Below are positions 61,240 to 64,000 of a stretch of 64,000 nt of DNA, one piece after another. The notes under the pieces were generated by a model that ran no database searches, was not told where the DNA came from, and saw only the letters and a list, made by a program, of their open reading frames with translations. Source of the stretch: Phenylobacterium sp. RIFCSPHIGHO2_01_FULL_69_31 (lineage in GTDB: Bacteria; Pseudomonadota; Alphaproteobacteria; Caulobacterales; Caulobacteraceae); assembly GCF_001824475.1 (NCBI RefSeq), contig NZ_MHXN01000016.1:62001-126000 (forward strand), read 5' to 3'. The position numbers were made by a program, and so were the translations under genes. Each line of letters begins with the position of its first letter. Position 1 is the stretch's first letter.

Positions 61240-63101
61240 GCGACGCGGGAGATCTCGATCGGACCGGCGCTGACCGCGCGGACGATGGCCCCAAGCAACT
61301 CCTGGAGCTGGATCGGCTTGGCGGCGTGTTCTGTGAAGCCCTGGTCCAGGTAGCTCTGGCGCCCGCCCGAGGTGACGTCGGCCGTGAGGGCGATGACAGG
61401 GACTGCCTGGTTGGGGCCGGGAGCCAGGCGAAGGGTCTGCAGGACGTCGAGGCCGGTCAGGCCCGGCATCTGGATGTCGGTCAGCACGAGGTCGAAGCGC
61501 TCGTCGTTCAGCGCGCGCAGCGCCTCGGCGCCCGACGCGGCCTTGGCGACGGTGTGGCCGAGGCTGGTGAGGAGCTGGTCGAGGACCAGGAGGTTCACGG
61601 CGTTGTCGTCGACCGCGAGAATGCGGAGCGTCTCGACAGCGAAGGCCTGCGGCTCGTTGGCGTCGGCGGCCGCGGGGTAGGCGGCGTCTTCGACCACCTC
61701 CAGCGGCACCTCGAGGTGGAAGGTCGATCCCTGGCCGAGCTCGCTCTCGACCCAGACGCGGCCGTTCATCAGCTCAACCAGCTGCTTGACGATGGCCAGG
61801 CCCAGGCCGGTGCCGGTGAAGCGCCGGGCCTCGGACTCGTCGGCCTGGGAGAAGCGGTCGAAGAGCTGGGGCAGGTGCTGGGGCGCGATCCCCGGGCCCG
61901 TGTCGCGAACCGCCAGGTGCAGGCGCACCGTGTCGTCGTCCCAGACGGCCGCCTCGGCGATGACCTGGACCGAGCCGACGTCGGTGAACTTCAGCGCATT
62001 GCCGACCAGGTTGAACAGGACCTGGCGCAGGCGCAGGGCGTCGACGAACACCATCTGGGGCACGTCGGCGCCGAGCCGGAGCTGGAGCGCCACGCCGCGC
62101 TCATCGGCGCGCGGGGCCCAGAAGCTCACCAGCCGGTGGAGCACGTCGTGGAGGTCCTCGGCGGCGGGGACGATTTCGAGCTTGCCGGCGTCGATCTTGG
62201 AGACGTCGAGGATGTCGTTGAGGATCGAGAGCAGGTACTCGCCGCTGTCGATCAGCACGTCCAGCCGGGCGGCCTGGACCGGATCGACGGCGTCGCGCTT
62301 CATGAGCTGGGCCATGCCGAGGACGCCGTTCATCGGCGTGCGGATCTCGTGGCTCATCGTGGCGAGGAAGTTGGACTTGGCGCGGTTGGCCGTGCGTGCG
62401 GCCTCGCGGGCGGCGTCGGCGGCGGTCCGTTCCGCGACCGCCTGGTCGCGCGCGGCGGCCAGGTCGTCCACCAGCTCCACATTGCCGAGGAAGGCCGCAT
62501 GCCAGGTGGAGATGGCGCGGTTGGTCCGCTCCGTGATCAGGGTGAGGATGATGGCCAGCACCACGAAGCCGCTGCTGACGGCGGCCGCCGTGGGCAGGTC
62601 GAAGCGCAGGAAGATCATCGCCACGATCTGAAGCAGGACGGGACCGGCGAGGCTCCAGAACACGGTGCGCGAGAGGGCGCCCGCGCCGGTGGCCACGAGC
62701 AGCAGCGTCATGAGCTGGAGGCCGTACAGCAGGTACTCGGGCGGCCCGCCGTTCCAGGCCATGGCCATAGTTGGGGCGGTGTAGAAGACGATTCGCGCGA
62801 CGCACAGCGCGCCGAGCTTACGGAAGCCCCGCGTCTCGTCGGCCGTGGCGCTCTGCGCGAGCCAGCGCCGGACCAGCATCTGCTGGACGGTGTCGATGGC
62901 GCAGGAACTGGCCATCATCACGGCCGCGAGCAGGGGATGGCCCAGGAACCAGATCCCGGCGGCGGCGACCAGGTTGAAGAGGAAATGGATCGGAAGCGGC
63001 AGCCAGAGGCCGCCGACGGTCAGCTGATAGGCCGTGTAGCGTGCGTCGACGACGCCGTCCGCCACGGCTGGCGCACCGCTCCGAGACTTGGCCTTCGACA
63101 T
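61236..63101 (-). CDS. Membrane hybrid histidine kinase/response regulator
   Basis: The 621-residue protein from the ATG at 63101 has an N-terminal membrane sensor of about six helices (residues about 30-200), a short coiled linker, HisKA with MSHEIRTPMNGVLGMAQL (His about residue 248), HATPase with NALKFTDVGS and TGTGLGLAIVKQLVEL, and a C-terminal receiver with LVLTDIQMPGLTG (Asp about residue 537). A separate Hpt protein would be needed to pass the phosphate on; none is near. Confidence 0.9.
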   Translation of the reverse strand: MSKAKSRSGAPAVADGVVDARYTAYQLTVGGLWLPLPIHFLFNLVAAAGIWFLGHPLLAAVMMASSCAIDTVQQMLVRRWLAQSATADETRGFRKLGALCVARIVFYTAPTMAMAWNGGPPEYLLYGLQLMTLLLVATGAGALSRTVFWSLAGPVLLQIVAMIFLRFDLPTAAAVSSGFVVLAIILTLITERTNRAISTWHAAFLGNVELVDDLAAARDQAVAERTAADAAREAARTANRAKSNFLATMSHEIRTPMNGVLGMAQLMKRDAVDPVQAARLDVLIDSGEYLLSILNDILDVSKIDAGKLEIVPAAEDLHDVLHRLVSFWAPRADERGVALQLRLGADVPQMVFVDALRLRQVLFNLVGNALKFTDVGSVQVIAEAAVWDDDTVRLHLAVRDTGPGIAPQHLPQLFDRFSQADESEARRFTGTGLGLAIVKQLVELMNGRVWVESELGQGSTFHLEVPLEVVEDAAYPAAADANEPQAFAVETLRILAVDDNAVNLLVLDQLLTSLGHTVAKAASGAEALRALNDERFDLVLTDIQMPGLTGLDVLQTLRLAPGPNQAVPVIALTADVTSGGRQSYLDQGFTEHAAKPIQLQELLGAIVRAVSAGPIEISRVA

Positions 63102-63198
63102 TACGCCCCTACCGTTTCGCGGGACCCTAGGGCCCAAAGGTAAACTGTCCGAGAATCGGCGTTATCTCAACCCTGAGGCGAGTGGGCCGAGAAGTGGG

Positions 63199-64000
63199 TT
63201 ACCCGGCCAGGGCTGCGGCGGGGACCGCGGCCATGTCCTCGGCGCCCTCCTCGGCGATGGCGTCGGCGAGGCCGGGCGCGAGGGTGAGCACCTGGCTGGC
63301 GTAAAGCCGAGCGAGGGCGCCCTTGCTGGCGAGCCAGGGGTCGTCGGAACCCGCGGCGGCCAGCGCCTGGCGGCCCAGGATCCAGCCGCCCACCACGTCG
63401 CCGGCCAGCTTCAGGAACGGTGTCGCCGCGGTCAGGGCGGCCGCGTTGGCGGCGCCCAGGAGGCCGTCGGTGGCGCGCTCCAGGGCTGCCACGCCCGCGG
63501 CGAGGCGGCGGCCGACGGGGGCGAGCTCGGCGGTCTCGGTGAGGACCTCGGCGGTCAGCGCCATCTCCGCGCACAGCGCCTTGAGGGTTGCGCCGCCATT
63601 GAGCCGCACCTTGCGGCCGATCAGGTCCAGGGCCTGGATCGCGTTTGTGCCCTCGTAGATCGGCGCGATGCGGGCGTCGCGGTAATGCTGGGCCGCGCCG
63701 GTCTCCTCGATAAAGCCCATGCCGCCGTGGATCTGAACCCCCAGGGACGCGCATTCGACGCCGACGTCGGTGGACCAGGCCTTGGCGATCGGGGTGAGCA
63801 GCTCCTGCCGCGCCTTGGCGGCCGCGCGCTCCTCTTCGGTGTCGGCGAGGCGCGCGAGGTCGGCGAGCACGCCGGTGGTGAGGCAGATGCCGCGCGCCGC
63901 CTCGATCTTGGCCTTCATCAGCATCAGGGTGCGGCGGACGTCGGGGTGGCCGTAGATCGCCCCGTCCGCGTCCCAGGTGGTCCGGCCCTGCTTGCGCTCC
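63199..64000 (-). CDS. Acyl-CoA dehydrogenase, C-terminal part (5' end beyond window)
   Basis: The frame stays open to the window edge, so this is the 3' portion (about 267 codons). It has the flavin-enzyme pattern VQIHGGMGFIEETGAAQHYRDARIAPIYEGTNAIQALDLIGRK, followed by the extra C-terminal helical domain (about residues 150-267) found in the AcdA/FadE5-type long-chain acyl-CoA dehydrogenases. It oxidises acyl-CoA to trans-2-enoyl-CoA in beta-oxidation. Confidence 0.92.
   Translation of the reverse strand, partial: ERKQGRTTWDADGAIYGHPDVRRTLMLMKAKIEAARGICLTTGVLADLARLADTEEERAAAKARQELLTPIAKAWSTDVGVECASLGVQIHGGMGFIEETGAAQHYRDARIAPIYEGTNAIQALDLIGRKVRLNGGATLKALCAEMALTAEVLTETAELAPVGRRLAAGVAALERATDGLLGAANAAALTAATPFLKLAGDVVGGWILGRQALAAAGSDDPWLASKGALARLYASQVLTLAPGLADAIAEEGAEDMAAVPAAALAG

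Overview
The window is a stretch of ordinary chromosome from a high-GC alphaproteobacterium. Gene content and order point to Caulobacterales, and a Phenylobacterium- or Caulobacter-like organism is the best inference. The main reasons are the cytochrome aa3 block ctaC-ctaD-ctaB-small ORF-ctaG-ctaE-DUF983-SURF1 running straight into thrC, an M16 peptidase, a GNAT gene and a GEDEF/EAL protein like Caulobacter PdeA; the pmbA-cysQ-DUF4170 group; and a lone EcfG-like sigma factor. I see no rRNA, tRNA, CRISPR array, prophage or classical IS transposase.

Layout. 1-5.8 kb: truncated ABC exporter, a hypothetical protein with a repeat-derived tail, an ECF sigma factor, a secreted glycine-zipper protein with nine GYYDxxGRW-type repeats, and a GNAT/SnoaL/AraC run. 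6-12 kb: a CX5R phosphatase, DUF4170-cysQ-pmbA, a DUF559 nuclease-like gene boxed by a 53-bp inverted repeat, then MAPEG-ubiD. 12-26.6 kb: PagL-like lipid A deacylase, an RTX protein divergent from a DUF1800/DUF1501 exported pair, a lipocalin, many small single-domain enzymes, a hybrid histidine kinase, a desaturase with its TetR regulator, and ubiA. 27-41.5 kb: ABC exporter, a second DUF559 gene between palindromic repeats, a YcaQ-like glycosylase, PPK2, rsmE, gshA, a POT transporter, a TonB receptor, and tldD. 41.9-54 kb: cytochrome oxidase assembly operon, thrC, M16 peptidase, GNAT, pdeA, AlgH. 54-64 kb: peroxiredoxin, several small proteins, a frameshifted multi-PAS hybrid kinase, a GFA protein, 3-methyladenine glycosylase, an amidohydrolase, a hybrid kinase and a truncated acyl-CoA dehydrogenase.

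How genes work together. The cox block holds the three core subunits of aa3 oxidase plus heme O synthase, the Cox11-type copper chaperone and SURF1. UbiA and UbiD, both ubiquinone-pathway enzymes, lie in separate loci. TldD and TldE (PmbA), the two subunits of one protease, are 32 kb apart. GshA would supply glutathione, and three GFA-fold proteins are scattered nearby.

The most unusual signal is the repeated association of DUF559 (Vsr/PD-(D/E)XK-like) genes with REP-like palindromic elements. One gene sits inside a near-perfect 53-bp inverted repeat and one between two roughly 140-bp palindromes. Related elements without a gene occur at 6706-6865 and inside the 3' end of the gene at 1296-1940. 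This looks like a nuclease-linked repeat family, by analogy with REP/RAYT systems, but mobility is inference.
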